Below are positions 30,001-40,599 of a stretch of 64,000 nucleotides of DNA, piece by piece. The translations under genes and the position numbers were made by a program. This DNA is from Arion vulgaris (lineage: Eukaryota > Mollusca > Gastropoda > Stylommatophora > Arionidae). Position 1 is the stretch's first letter. Every line of letters starts with the position of its first letter. The notes under the pieces are model-generated. The model searched no databases and was not told the DNA's origin. It saw nothing but the letters and a program-made list of their open reading frames with translations. Where the stretch lies: NCBI GenBank assembly GCA_020796225.1, contig CM036755.1:11019994-11083993 (forward strand), written 5' to 3'.

Positions 30001-31050
30001 TTGATGGTGACAACGTAGATGCGGACATTATTGAAGGTAACACCGTAGATGGGAACAGTACTGATATAAATTGCAATGTTGAAGGTAACACCGTAGGTGG
30101 GAACAGTATTGAAAGTGACAACGTAGATGGGAACAATATTGATATAAATTGCAATGTTGATGGTGACAACGTAGATGGGAACAATATTGAAAGTGACAAC
30201 GTAGATGGGAACAATATTGAAAGTGACAACGTAGATGGGAACAATATTGAAAGTGACAACGTAGATGGGAACAATATTGAAAGTGACAACGTAGATGGGA
30301 ACAATATTGAAAGTGACAACGTAGATGGGAACAATATTGAAAGTGACAACGTAGATGGGAACAATATTGAAAGTGACAACGTAGATGGGAACAGTATTGA
30401 AAGTGACAACGTAGATGGGAACAATATTGAAAGTGACAACGTAGATGGGAACAATATTGAAAGTGACAACGTAGATGGGAACAATATTGAAAGTGACAAC
30501 GTAGATGGGAACAGTATTGAAAGTGACAACGTAGATGGGAACAATATTGATATAAATTGCAATGTTGATGGTGACAACGTAGATGGGAACAATATTGAAA
30601 GTGACAACGTAGATGGGAACAATATTGAAAGTGGCAACGTAGATGGGAACAATATTGAAAGTGACAACGTAGATGGGAACAATATTGAAAGTGACAACGT
30701 AGATGGGAACAATATTGAAAGTGACAACGTAGATGGGAACAATATTGATATAAATTGCAATGTTGATGGTGACAACGTAGATGGGAACAATATTGAAAGT
30801 GACAACGTAGATGGGAACAATATTGATATAAATTGCAATGTTGATGGTGACAACGTAGATGGGAACAATATTGAAAGTGACAACGTAGATGGGAACAATA
30901 TTGATATAAATTGCAATGTTGATGGTGACAACGTAGATGGGAACAATATTGAAAGTGACAACGTAGATGGGAACAATATTGATATAAATTGCAATGTTGA
31001 TGGTGACAACGTAGATGGGAACAGTACTGATATAAATTGCAATGTTGACA
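30001..31050. repeat. 30-bp minisatellite with interspersed 48-bp units
   Basis: The basic unit is TTGAAAGTGACAACGTAGAT plus GGGAACAATA. A longer 48-bp unit adds TTGATATAAATTGCAATG and occurs singly through the array, becoming regular (alternating 48/30) at 30720-31000. All lengths are multiples of 3, giving minus-strand frames over 360 codons in two phases; these are not genes. Confidence 0.97.
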
Positions 31051-31059
31051 CTAAGACTT

Positions 31060-31317
31060 ACAAACATAAGTATACCTTCTAATCTCGCAACAACATGGAG
31101 ATATCAGTTAAGTTCTCGTTTCTAAGTACAATAAGACTTATCTAAACTATTTCAACCTTTATCCTAGCCTGATACTACTATCTTGTCCAGACCATCACAT
31201 GATTCTGTGATATCTTTAGTGATGTATCATCACCGCGATATCCTACGGTCAAGGTTGTGTCTGGGCGGGACAGACTGATGGCTCTTTAGACGTCTTAATA
31301 AAGGTCAAGAAGGGAGT
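31060..31317. other. Unassigned interval
   Basis: I see nothing recognisable. Confidence 0.45.
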
Positions 31318-31450
31318 AAATGACGCCGGGTTTACCAATCTGGCTCGGTACAGCTCCGCGGAAATGACAATCCACATTCTGAGAGTGTTGCACAAACAAC
31401 GAGCTCCGTAGCTCCAGCAACAGTTTTTGTGATCTCCGTACAAAATATGT
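31318..31450 (-). mobile_element. SINE-3, 3' part
   Basis: CCGGGTTTACCAATCTGGCT, GAGAGTGTTGCACAAA and GAGCTCCGTAGCTCCAGCAA match the family in reverse. The tRNA-like head is missing. Confidence 0.7.
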
Positions 31451-31464
31451 TTCTGAATTCGTAG

Positions 31465-31694
31465 CGCCCACGTGTTGCCACGGCTCGCGGAGGGAGCAAA
31501 GAATAGTAGTACTGCGACCTACAAGGCGCAAGAGGCGACTGAGCTAGGGGCGTTGGGAAGCTACCCTAGTAAATAAAAAGCGTCGCAGAAATTGGATGTG
31601 CATCGCATAACTGGCACAACGTACAATCGCTCTTAGACTCAGATCACAAAGAGTGGTTTAACAAGTGGTCGATATGGAGCGTTCGAAGAAGAAG
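31465..31694 (+). mobile_element. GAA-A copy
   Basis: The head is CGCCCACGTGTTGCCACGGC, the middle CTACCCTAGTAAATAAAAAG, and the end GATATGGAGCGTTCGAAGAA. Confidence 0.85.
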
Positions 31695-31829
31695 CCTACC
31701 TCCCGCATACTTGGGTTTCGATATGTGAAGTGACGGTCTGCAACGGTTATACCGGCATTTTCATTTTTTATCTACTTGAGCTTGGTCGAGATTAGGGTGT
31801 GTCTGTTTTAGATCTCACAGAGGTCTTAA

Positions 31830-32048
31830 CCCTTTCGATGCTACATACTTTCCGAAGGCTGAGCTAAAAATAACTACTCTTTGTTTCTAGGTTACAAACG
31901 TGAATGTACGCCTATAGCAGTGACAGTAGAAATGTATAACGTGTTAACACGTCTTTAGTCCACAGAGGAGAGATAATAACAGACGTGTTAATGCGTCTTT
32001 AGAAGTGAATGGGGAAAACGTATATATACGTCCTTAGCAGCTAAAGGG
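31830..32048. mobile_element. TTAA-1 MITE, copy 2 (219 bp)
   Basis: TTAA lies at 31826-31829 and 32049-32052. Inverted ends are CCCTTTCGATGCTA and the complement of TTAGCAGCTAAAGGG. It has about 50 bp more than the 506-671 copy, in the region around ACAGACGTGTTAATGCGTC. Confidence 0.78.
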
Positions 32049-32142
32049 TTAAGCGAGATCTGACAACGTACTCACGTTCTTGGTGCAAACCTCACAGATC
32101 TCAAAAAGTTGGTTGATAATAAAGAACTCAAACACACACACA

Positions 32143-32285
32143 TAGTTATTGGTTACTAAACTGACGTCATTGCACTCCGGATAGATCTATAGGTGCTCAG
32201 CCTACCCCGAGCATTCGAACTGACGTCATTGCACTCCGGATAGATCTATAGGTGCTCAGCCTACCACGAGCATTCGAAGAACAAG
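32143..32285 (-). mobile_element. LINE-e 3' end, tandemly duplicated
   Basis: A 64-bp stretch of the LINE-e terminus (AACTGACGTCATTGCACTCC, GGTGCTCAGCCTACC, GAGCATTCGA) occurs twice in a row with one base difference. Confidence 0.75.
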
Positions 32286-32329
32286 AATCTGAGCGGTTGA
32301 AGAAGAAGAATTGATAGTGATCTCCGAAC

Positions 32330-32460
32330 AAACTATGCTCATCAACTGAAAGATGTGGACCGAATTCGAACTTCGATGACCATCAGAAGGCAAGACAAAC
32401 GGCTTGACTACTACACCACCCATTTAAAAGTCTGACTTCATAAGTCAAATATATACATGT
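32330..32460 (-). mobile_element. tRNA-like head fragment that received SINE-2
   Basis: On the minus strand GGTGGTGTAGTAGTCAAGCC and GTTCGAATTCGG look like A and B boxes of a tRNA-derived SINE. The family is not otherwise represented. Confidence 0.4.
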
Positions 32461-32668
32461 TTTTTTTTGGGGGTTTCCCTGATACAGCACTTGAGCTTTC
32501 AGCTTTTCGGCTCGGTGCCATGGACATCGTAACCCTTCGGTTCGGTGCCACGAACACCGTAAATCAGGAGAACCTGTGACTTTTCTGCCAGCTCGCGGAA
32601 TTGAACCGCACTCACAGGGGCTTGTCACCCGTAGTCCAACGCGCTACACACACGCTGGGCAGGCGGGC
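32461..32668 (-). mobile_element. SINE-2, full length, with target-site duplication
   Basis: Exact AAATATATACATGT copies (32447-32460 and 32669-32682) bound the 208-bp element. The tail is a T run on the left; the head GCCCGCCTGCCCAGCGTGTG is on the right (minus strand). Confidence 0.92.
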
Positions 32669-32859
32669 AAATATATACATGTAAAAGCCCCCTATCCCAC
32701 TGTAATTGAACCTAAGACCACGCGCCTACAAAGCAATCTCACTAACCACTACACCACTACCACAGATATCTGAAGTCTTGTTGGACGTCGTCTATATATA
32801 GTTTTTCTCTTCTTTATTCGGTATATTCTGAAACAATTGTCTGCGGTATTTTAAAAAAA

Positions 32860-33245
32860 ATGTGACACACGGTGACACACCTACCATTACACGTCTAACA
32901 CACAGTGACACACTTCTGTTGTTACACGTCTAACACACAGTGACACACTTCTGTTGTTACACGTCTAACACACAGTGACACACCTACCATTGCACGTCTA
33001 ACACAAAGTGACACACCTTCCGTTACACGTCTAACACAGTGACACACTTCTGCTGTTAGAGGTCTTCCTCAAAGTGGCACACCTACCATTACACGTCTAA
33101 CACACAGAGACACACTTCTGCCGTTACACGTCTAACACACATTCGCATACCTCTCCCGTTACACGTCTAACTGAAGTTACATATTTCTACCGTTACTCGT
33201 CTAGCACAAACTAACACACTTCTATTGTTACACGCCCTAACACAC
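32860..33245. repeat. Degenerate ~33-bp array, about 11 copies
   Basis: Units contain CACACAGTGACACAC followed by CTACCATTACACGTCTAA or CTGTTGTTACACGTCTAA, with indels. Confidence 0.88.
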
Positions 33246-33589
33246 ACGACACAACACACTACTTCCATCTGATAACACAATACGGTCACAAACTAGTAAA
33301 TGCGGACGCGTCAATGTCTGTACTTCGGTCGGATTAAATAGTGCTGACATAATCTCATTAGTTCGCCGTCTGGGACTCTGAATATGTCTACTCTGTGTCT
33401 GGGTGACATCAGGGACTCGTAATCTATTTACAGCCACTCTGTCTGACTTTGATAGTGTCTGAAGATAATTTGACAAACAGTACAGAAATGTTTCTCTATA
33501 CATTATAAGTCTATTGGGTTGTCAGTCTATCTGTCTGTCGTTGCTGATGTATCTAACGATCTGAGTATCTGTCGGTCTGGTTCGGTGTC
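33246..33589. other. Unassigned interval
   Basis: I see no repeat or gene signal. Confidence 0.45.
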
Positions 33590-34480
33590 TTTTCTGTAAG
33601 GTTGCCTGTCTATTTGTCTTGTCTATTTATGGATCTAGTTGGTTTACTATCTGTCTGGTTGTCTGTCTGTATGGTTGACTATCTGTCTGAATATACTTTT
33701 AGTTAACTATTTGTCTGGCTGTCGTCTATTTGTCTGTTTATTTATTGGTCTTGTTGGTTGACTATCTGCTTGGTTGTCTATCTGTCTATTTATGGATCTG
33801 GTTGTAAATCTGTCTAGTTGTCGTCTACCCTATCGAGTTGTCTGTCTATCTGCCTGGTTGTCTGTCTATCTGTCTGGTTGCCTGTATATTTGTCTGGTTG
33901 CCTGTCTATCTGTCTCGTTGCCTGTCTATCTGCCTGGTTGCCTGTCTATATGTCTGGTTGTCTACCTATCGGGTTGACTGTCTATCTGCATTGTTGGATG
34001 TCTATCTATCTGTCTGGTTTCCTGTATATTTGTCTGGTTGCCTGTCTATCTGTTTGGTTGTCTGTCTATCTGTTTGGTTGCCTGTCTATCTGGTTATCTG
34101 TTTTGTTGTCTGTCTATCTATCTGGTTGTCGATCTGTCTGGTTGTCTATCTATCTGTCTGATTGTCTATTTATCTGTCTGATTGTCTATCTGTCTGGTTG
34201 TCTATCAATATGTCTGGTTGGCTGTCTGTCTTGTTGTCTGTCTGTCTGTCTATCTGCCTGGTTGTCTGTCTATCTGGTTTACTGTCTGGTTTGCCTGTCT
34301 GACTATCTGTCTGGTTTGTCTGTCTGTCTGGTTTGCTTGTCTGTCTGACTATATGTCTGATTTGCTTGTCTGGTTTGCCTGTCTGTCTGGTTTGTCTTTC
34401 TGGTTGACTATCTGTCTGGCTGTCGTCTATTTATTGGTCTGGTTGCCTGTCTATTTGTCTGTCTATCTATGGGCCTAGTT
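33590..34480. repeat. TCTG-rich degenerate array
   Basis: A long run of GTCTGGTTGCCTGTCTATCT-type units of about 20 bp with many variants. The cysteine/leucine/valine-rich frames come from the repeat. Confidence 0.92.
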
Positions 34481-34524
34481 TCATGAATATATGTTCATTT
34501 AAATGTCTTCCCTTTGAGACTCCC

Positions 34525-34737
34525 GCATCATTCTACCATCTCTCTATCTTACACTTCTATCGTTTATCTATCTCACATGTCTACTATCTTTCCATCTTTC
34601 GCCTGCTCCATTTCTTCTTCTTACGCGTGTTCCATCTCTCCATCTTACACCTCCCCCATCTCCCCATTTCATAAATTATTTCATCTCTCCATCTCACAAA
34701 ATCTTCTATCTTCTCTCCATCTTATACCTCCACCATC
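34525..34737. repeat. CTCCATCTTACAC-type degenerate array, part 1
   Basis: Words such as TCTCCATCTTACACCTCC recur with variation. The array resumes at 34993-35110 and its words reappear at 35940-35960. Confidence 0.75.
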
Positions 34738-34992
34738 TCATCTTCTTCTTCATCTTCAAATGCTCCATATCGACCACTTATTAAACCACTCTTTGTGATT
34801 GATTTATATGTGATCTGAGCCTAAGAACGATTGTACGTTGTGACAAATAGGTCATCACATCCGATTTCTCCGACTCTTTCTATTTACTAGGGTAGCTTCC
34901 CTAGGCCCCTACCTCAGCCGCCTCTTACGACATGCCTTGTAGACCGCAGTGTTACTATTCTTTACTCCCCTTGCGAGCCCCAGCAACACACG
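34738..34992 (-). mobile_element. GAA-A inserted in the CTCCATC array
   Basis: The TTCTTCTTC tail is at the left and the head CCCCAGCAACACACG at the right. Flanks CCATCTCAT on both sides may be a duplication, but the target is repetitive. Confidence 0.8.
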
Positions 34993-35114
34993 AATGTCTC
35001 CATCTCATAAATTATTTCATCTCTCCATCTCAAAAAATTGTTTCTTTTCTCTCCATCTTACACCTCCACTATCTCTCCATCTCACAAAATCTTCCCTTCC
35101 GACCACATTACACT

Positions 35115-35490
35115 TTTATTACTTCGTTAAACCATTCCTCTTCCTGGTCCGAGATCTGACATAAACATCATTTTCGCTGCTGTTGTCGTGATCTCCCACA
35201 TTTGTTTTACCCGGTCTATCAAATTACATGAATCCGTTGCCACCTCTAAACTCACATGGTTGACAAATTCATTTAGATAAGGTTTCTTGACCTGTCTCGT
35301 TTCTCTTGCCCTCGAGATAAAAAAAACAAAGATCTTGTTTTCCGCCATCGTCATCAGTCAGTCTAGACTTGTTTCTATTTATAGACATGTTGTTTCAGTT
35401 CTGATTCCTCGCACCATACGTTTTACTAGTAGTAACGTGTGTTTCAATTACTTTAGTTATCTGTAACTATTCGTTTCTTTTGCAACAAAT
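35115..35490. other. Unassigned interval
   Basis: I see no family match and no convincing coding sequence. Confidence 0.45.
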
Positions 35491-35606
35491 ACTCGTTACT
35501 GGAATGCTTGGTTCATGGAGTAAGAGGCAAGGGACGACCAAGACGAAGGTGGCAGCAGAACATCAAAGAAATCTTGAATATGATGCTGGAGGAGGCGGAT
35601 AACTTG
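35490..35606 (+). mobile_element. LINE-b C-terminal fragment
   Basis: Translation gives LLECLVHGVRGKGRPRRRWQ and QNIKEILNMMLEEADNLL before a stop, parallel to GRRGRPRRRWLQDIKETMN at 8950. Confidence 0.75.
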
Positions 35607-35708
35607 CTATAGACTGAGTGTGGTGCCGGAACTATAGACTGAGTCTGGTGCCGGAACTATAGACTGAGTCTGGTGCCGGAACTATAGACTGAGTCTGGTG
35701 CCGGAACT
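35607..35708. repeat. 25-bp minisatellite derived from a GAA-A head, 4 copies
   Basis: The unit is CTGGTGCCGGAACTATAGAC plus TGAGT. The TGTGGTGCCGG core is the head of GAA-A, and the array runs straight into GAA-A sequence at 35708 (AACTCGCAATGGAAGCAAAT). Confidence 0.85.
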
Positions 35709-35938
35709 CGCAATGGAAGCAAATAATAGTACCACTACGACCTACAGGACATGTCGTAAGAGGAGACTAATTTAGGCCCTAGAGGAGCGACCATAAAAAT
35801 AAAAATATCGCAGAAATCGGATGTGCTGGCCTACTTGTAGGCGCATAACTGGTACATCGTACAATCGCTCTTAGGCTCAGATCACATACAAATCACACAG
35901 AGCTGTTAACACGTGGTCGATATGGAGCGTTCGAAGAA
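35706..35938 (+). mobile_element. GAA-A copy with expanded head
   Basis: The body (ACATGTCGTAAGAGGAGACT, CTGGCCTACTTGTAGGCGCA) and end (ATGGAGCGTTCGAAGAAG) are standard. The head has become the 25-bp array just upstream. Confidence 0.85.
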
Positions 35939-35939
35939 G

Positions 35940-36430
35940 ACTCTCCATCTTACACCTCCGAGTTTTTCAGGCGAGATGTAATGTAAGCGACGTTCCGTAA
36001 GGGACATGTTACTACTTGACTCGTTACTTACTGATTGTTAGCTAGTAGCGTGTAGTTCACTTTGGGTAACGAGTATTAACTCATTCGCTCTTATGAACCG
36101 AACTACAGACTCCCGGTATTTTTAATGATGACGTAAAACCGATATACTGCCTATTTCAGTAAAATTGCAATATAAAGTCTTCAAGAGGTTAAACAAAAAG
36201 AAATGAAAGAATAAGTATTCGCATACTTATCACTAATACTAATACAGGTTAAGTATTGATGATTTTATTTCACTGTAGCGTTGCCGAAATTATGATATTC
36301 CTGATTTATGTGCGGAAGAGTTCTAACGGAAACGGAACGTATTCATACCATCTCTGCCAACAGAGGCGGAGCCATATGAGGAATCGTGTGGTAATGAAGT
36401 CAATATTTCGCCTTTATGTCTTTTATACAT
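35940..36430. other. Unassigned interval
   Basis: There is no family match. A 67-codon frame at 36256-36459 follows a TTTCACTGTAG acceptor-like stretch but runs into SINE-1, so I do not call a gene. Confidence 0.4.
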
Positions 36431-36433
36431 TTA

Positions 36434-36677
36434 AAGTTAATTGCATATCATTTACATGACTTTGCGAATCAACCCCAGCTTTTCAACGTTGTTTGTGACT
36501 CTTCTAGACATTATTACGTTCAGTTGTTTGCCATTGCTTTCTGAACGGGTGGTGTCATCGTCCTTTGTAAAAATCCACGCTAAACAATTTGCAACCAAAC
36601 TGTCTGCAGCGTGATTCGAACTCAGAACGTCGGGGTTAATAGACCGAGTCACTATCCCCTAAGCCACAGACGCCACC
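36434..36677 (-). mobile_element. SINE-1, full length, with target-site duplication
   Basis: Exact TTATACATTTA copies (36423-36433 and 36678-36688) bound the 244-bp element. The tail TTGCATATCATTTACATGAC is at the left and the tRNA-like head at the right (complement of CCTAAGCCACAGACGCCACC). Confidence 0.92.
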
Positions 36678-36879
36678 TTATACATTTACTTTTACTATTT
36701 TTAGCTGTGATAAAAACTGAGAAAATTCAAAACATAGATAAAAAAAAAATTACTTTATGCGAAATGCCACTATTGTGGATGGTGGTGTGATTTGTGCACA
36801 TTTTACGCCTCTTTAGTGGTTAATGGTATGGATGAGTTAATCATTTAATCGCATGTAATTGTCTTTACATGGCCTTTCA

Positions 36880-37062
36880 GTGAAGGATCTAAAGCCCAAG
36901 GATCCACTTCATTGTACCGGGTTTTTACCCCATATGGCTCGGTCCCTCTCCACAGAAATGGCTGCTCGCAACCTACCAAGAGCATTGTACAAAGCATGAA
37001 CATTCTAGCTCCGGCAACAATCCTAGGTGTCTCTAGAAATAAAATTTACTCGTGAACAGAAC
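36880..37062 (-). mobile_element. SINE-3, 3' part
   Basis: CCCAAGGATCCACTTCATTG, TTTTTACCCCATATGGCTCG and GCTCCGGCAACAATCCTAGG are present; the head is replaced by a GAA-A fragment after TCGTGAACAGAACG. Confidence 0.78.
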
Positions 37063-37182
37063 GCAGAGAAGTGCTGGCCTACTTGTAGGTGCATAACTGT
37101 CACAACGTACAATCGCTCTTAGGCTCAGATCATACATAATGGTAACACGTGGTCGATATGGAGCGTTCGAAGAAGAAGAAGG
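37063..37182 (+). mobile_element. GAA-A, 3' half
   Basis: GTGCTGGCCTACTTGTAGGT, ACGTACAATCGCTCTTAGGC and GGAGCGTTCGAAGAAGAAGA form the distal half only. Confidence 0.82.
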
Positions 37183-37436
37183 TATGAAGCTAGGCACAAA
37201 TACTGTGTTACCGAACGAATAGTTTCTACGTTCCAAGTAGCAAGGAAGAAAACAAAATACTTTACCTAGCTCGCTACTTTCGGTTCCAATTATTGTTAGG
37301 TATTCGAGTAACGAATCATTACTATTCGCACGCAAATACAAACACAGGACGACTACCAAATTGTCATTAAACTAGAACAAGTTGTCTTTCTGGGCCTCAG
37401 AACAGAATACAATCGATTCCGCAGCCACATGTATAC

Positions 37437-37692
37437 TTCTTCTTCTTCTTTGCGTTCGATCTTTATGACCAATTTTAATCACTCTTTGTGATATGTTTGA
37501 TCTTTGCCAAGAACGTGTATACGTTGCACATTGGTTTGATAGGCCCCTAAACGCATAGACTTCTACACGTTTAGGACACATGCATCCGATTTCAGCCAAA
37601 ACCTCCTTCGTCGCCTCTTACGACATGCGTGGCAGGTAACAGTGGTTCTATTCTTTACACCCCAAATTTGGGCCCCGGTAACCACTCGGGTG
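37437..37692 (-). mobile_element. GAA-B, full length, with target-site duplication
   Basis: Exact ACATGTATAC copies (37427-37436 and 37693-37702) bound the 256-bp element. The TTCTTCTTCTTC tail is at the left and the head at the right (complement of CCCCGGTAACCACTCGGGT). Confidence 0.92.
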
Positions 37693-37849
37693 ACATGTAT
37701 ACAAAATTCAAGATTAATAATTCAGCCATGTGTACACGTGGACAGCACCCACGATTACAGAGCACATACTTTCAAAACTGCCCCCGAATATTATATACTG
37801 AAGCAAACTCACTAGCCTAGTGACATTTTTTTTTTAAATGGGTTTTTAA

Positions 37850-38083
37850 GCCGAAGGATTGGCTTCTTTGCACCGGATTTTTACGCCATATAGCTCGGTA
37901 CCTCTCCGAGGAAATGGCACAACGTATGTCGAGAGTATTGCACAAAGCATGAACTCCGTAACTCCGTCAACAATCCTAGAGGTCTCTGGAAAAAATGCAC
38001 CGGTGAACAGAACGGCGCGGTCCGGATTCGAACCCACGACCTTCGACTCGCAAGGCAAGGTCTTAACCACTTAGCCGACCACC
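37850..38083 (-). mobile_element. SINE-3, full length
   Basis: The 3' end GCCGAAGGATTGGCTTCTTT is at the left. The head (complement of CGCAAGGCAAGGTCTTAACC, with a CGGATTCGAACCCACG B box) is at the right, touching SINE-2. Confidence 0.85.
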
Positions 38084-38280
38084 TGCCCAACGTGTTCGTA
38101 GAGCGTTGGACGACGGGTGACAAGCTCCCTGTGAGTGCGGGTTCAATTCCGCGGGCTGACAGAAAAGCCACAAGTTCTCAGATTTACGGTGTTCGTGGCA
38201 CCGAACCGAAGGGTTATGATGTCCATGGCACCGAGTGGAAGAGCTTTCAGCTCAAGTGACCCTGGAACAGGAAAGAAAAA
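38084..38280 (+). mobile_element. SINE-2, full length
   Basis: The head CTGCCCAACGTGTTCGTAGA with GCGGGTTCAATTCCGCGGGC leads into the family body and a GAACAGGAAAGAAAAAA tail. Confidence 0.85.
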
Positions 38281-38445
38281 ACAGCGACAGAGAGCTAAAA
38301 TAGACAGTTGCAGTTGATACAATAAACAACATTGAATATATATACCATATTTCAATCGAACTACAGTAAGGAAGATAACTTGTTCATGTCATTTCAACCC
38401 TGTTATTCTACACAAGTCAGAGCGGGTGACTGAATGATTAAATGA

Positions 38446-38960
38446 GGAGTTATTGATATGTCCGGAGTTATTGATATGTCCGGAGTTATTGATATGTCTG
38501 GAGTTATTGATATGTCTGGAGTTATTGATATGTCTGGAGTTATTGATATGTCTGAAGTTATTGATATGTCTGGAGTTATTGAAATGTCTGAAGTTATTGA
38601 TATGTCTGGATTTATTGATATGTCTGAAGTTATTGATATGTCTGGAGTTATTGATATGTCTCGAGTTATTGATATGTCTGGAGTTATTGATATGTCTGGA
38701 GTTATTGATATGTCCCGAGTTATTGATATGTCCGGAGTTATTGATATGTCTGGAGTTATTGATATGTCCCGAGTTATTGATATGTCCGGAGTTATTGATA
38801 TGTCCGGAGTTATTGATATGTCTGGAGTTATTGATATGTCTGGAGTTATTGATATGTCCGGAGTTATTGATATGTCCGGAGTTATTGATATGTCCCGAGT
38901 TATTGATATGTCCCGAGTTATTGATATGCCCGGAGTTATTGATATGCCCGGAGTTATTGG
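38446..38960. repeat. 18-bp minisatellite, about 29 copies
   Basis: The unit is GAGTTATTGATATGTCTG with CCG, CCC, CTG and AAG variants. Four phases remain open for 170-210 codons because the period is a multiple of 3; none is a gene. Confidence 0.96.
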
Positions 38961-39180
38961 TCTGCATGGATTACTAACGCGATAGCATCGGCGACGATAC
39001 TGAATTATTTTTCCCAATTCAGAAAGTACTAACAATAACACACATTTACATCTGGGTGCTGAGAAATCAACCTGACCAGAAGTTGAACATCGCCAATGGT
39101 GTATAATTATAGCAAGTTGATGCTGAGCTAATCCTGAGTTGATCCGGTGCCCGAGATTGTGGAAAGAGGTGGTTTATTAA

Positions 39181-39397
39181 CCCTTTCGCTGCTACATACT
39201 TTTTGAAGGCTAGGCTAAAAATAGCTACTCTGTTTCTAGGTCACAAACGTGAATGTACACCTATAGCTTTGACAGTAGCAATGTGTAACGTGTTAACGCG
39301 TCTTTAGCCCACATAGGAGAGATAATAACAGACGTGTTAATACGTCTTTAGAATTGAATGGGAAAAACGTATATATACGTCTTTAGCAGCTAAAGGG
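39181..39397. mobile_element. TTAA-1 MITE, copy 3 (217 bp)
   Basis: TTAA lies at 39177-39180 and 39398-39401. The ends are CCCTTTCGCTGCTA and the complement of TTTAGCAGCTAAAGGG. It is close to copy 2 throughout. Confidence 0.8.
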
Positions 39398-39402
39398 TTA
39401 AG

Positions 39403-39723
39403 AGGCGTCGTTGGTGCTACCGTATATGTACTAAGTTGTTGAACTAGACTGAGCATAGATTGTGGTGCTTGAGTACAGGTACCGGTTTCACAAATCTTTT
39501 AGCCAGTGAGGTAAGAGAGAGAGAGAGAGAGAGAGAGTGAGAGAGAGAGAGGCAGTACTGGAAAGTATAACGTCATGGCGCGGAAAAAATGTCAACATTG
39601 GTACTGATAGTCGATATTCGGGACAGACATTCTGTCGAGATCCAAGATCGCTAAACGCAAGCCGACGCGGCACATGATAATGATGGTAGTGATGATGATT
39701 GTCTGGTTAGTTGGTTGGTTGAG
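39403..39723. other. Unassigned interval with a GA microsatellite
   Basis: A GA run lies at 39510-39550. There is no gene signal. Confidence 0.5.
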
Positions 39724-40045
39724 TCTTCTTCTTCACATTTCAGCTCCCAACGGAGCACAGGTCTTCAACAAACTTCTTCCAGCTCTTCTTCTCTTCTGCC
39801 ATCCCGTACAATTCTTTCCATGTTTTACCTATCCTTTTAATATCAGCATCCAGCTCTCTTCTCCAGGTATGTCTAGGACTTCCTCTACGCCTCTTTCCCT
39901 GCGGGTTCCAAAACAGTGCCTGTCTTGCAATGCTTACGGCCGGTCTTCTCAATGTATGTCCTATCCATCGCTAGCATCTCTTCCTGTGCTCTTTCTCCAC
40001 TGGTATCTGCTTAGTTCTTTCTCTGAGTTCTGAGTAACGCGGCGT
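39724..40045 (-). mobile_element. LINE-c, 5'-truncated, GAA tail
   Basis: The minus strand encodes ELRERTKQIPVEKEHRKRC, one stop, [60 protein letters not shown] and KKFVEDLCSVGS with a stop. The 3' end is GAAATGTGAAGAAGAAGACT. Confidence 0.92.
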
Positions 40046-40104
40046 CGACGACGAGATGACTGACCTGTAGACTTTAGAACGTTCACTGCATGAAACAAAA
40101 ACAT

Positions 40105-40300
40105 ATAGTCGAAGGATTAACTTCATTGCACCGGGTTTCACCCCATATGTCTCCGCCCCTGTCGACAGAAATAACACGTCATCTGCCGAGAGTGTTGCAC
40201 AAAGTATGATCTCCGTAGCTCCGCCCACAATCCTATGGATCTTATGAAAAAAAATTGTATATGTGACTGGGTCGGGATTCAGAACGACAGGCAAGCATCT
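40105..40300 (-). mobile_element. SINE-3, nearly full length
   Basis: GTCGAAGGATTAACTTCATT, CCGGGTTTCACCCCATATGT and AGAGTGTTGCACAAAGTATG are present; the head end is degraded. Confidence 0.75.
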
Positions 40301-40301
40301 T

Positions 40302-40590
40302 AGTCTTCTTCTTCTTTAGCCTTCCCCCCTAGGGAAGCATAGGTCCGCAACCAAGGCCTTCCAAGCCAGCCTATCCAATGCCATCCTTTCCAGATCTCGC
40401 CACTCTCTTCCCATTTTCTTGCATTCCGTCTCCAACTTCCGTCTCCAGGTGTTCTTGGGTCTTCCCCTACCTCTATTGTCCTGGGGGTTCCATCGGAGAG
40501 TCTGTCTTGTGATGCTGTAAGGAGGTTTCCTCATTGTGTATCCTATCTATCGCCACCTTCTGCTCCTTATCTCTTGTTCCATCTGTTGCT
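40302..40590 (-). mobile_element. LINE-c, 5'-truncated, GAA tail
   Basis: The minus strand encodes IGYTMRKPPYSITRQTLRWN, NRGRGRPKNTWRRKLETECK and WRDLERMALDRLAWKALVAD, then LCFPRGEG, a stop and a GAAGAAGAAGA tail. A stop precedes IGYTM. Confidence 0.92.
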
Positions 40591-40599
40591 AAAAGGGTA

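Noticed and set aside
29943..31067. Open frames of 374 and 360 codons on the minus strand
   Set aside because: They are the 30/48-bp array read in two phases; the period is a multiple of 3 and no unique sequence is encoded.
36256..36459. 67-codon frame after an acceptor-like TTTCACTGTAG
   Set aside because: It ends inside SINE-1, has no recognised motif and no supporting donor; too weak to call.
38389..39041. Four overlapping frames of 174-212 codons
   Set aside because: All come from the 18-bp array.
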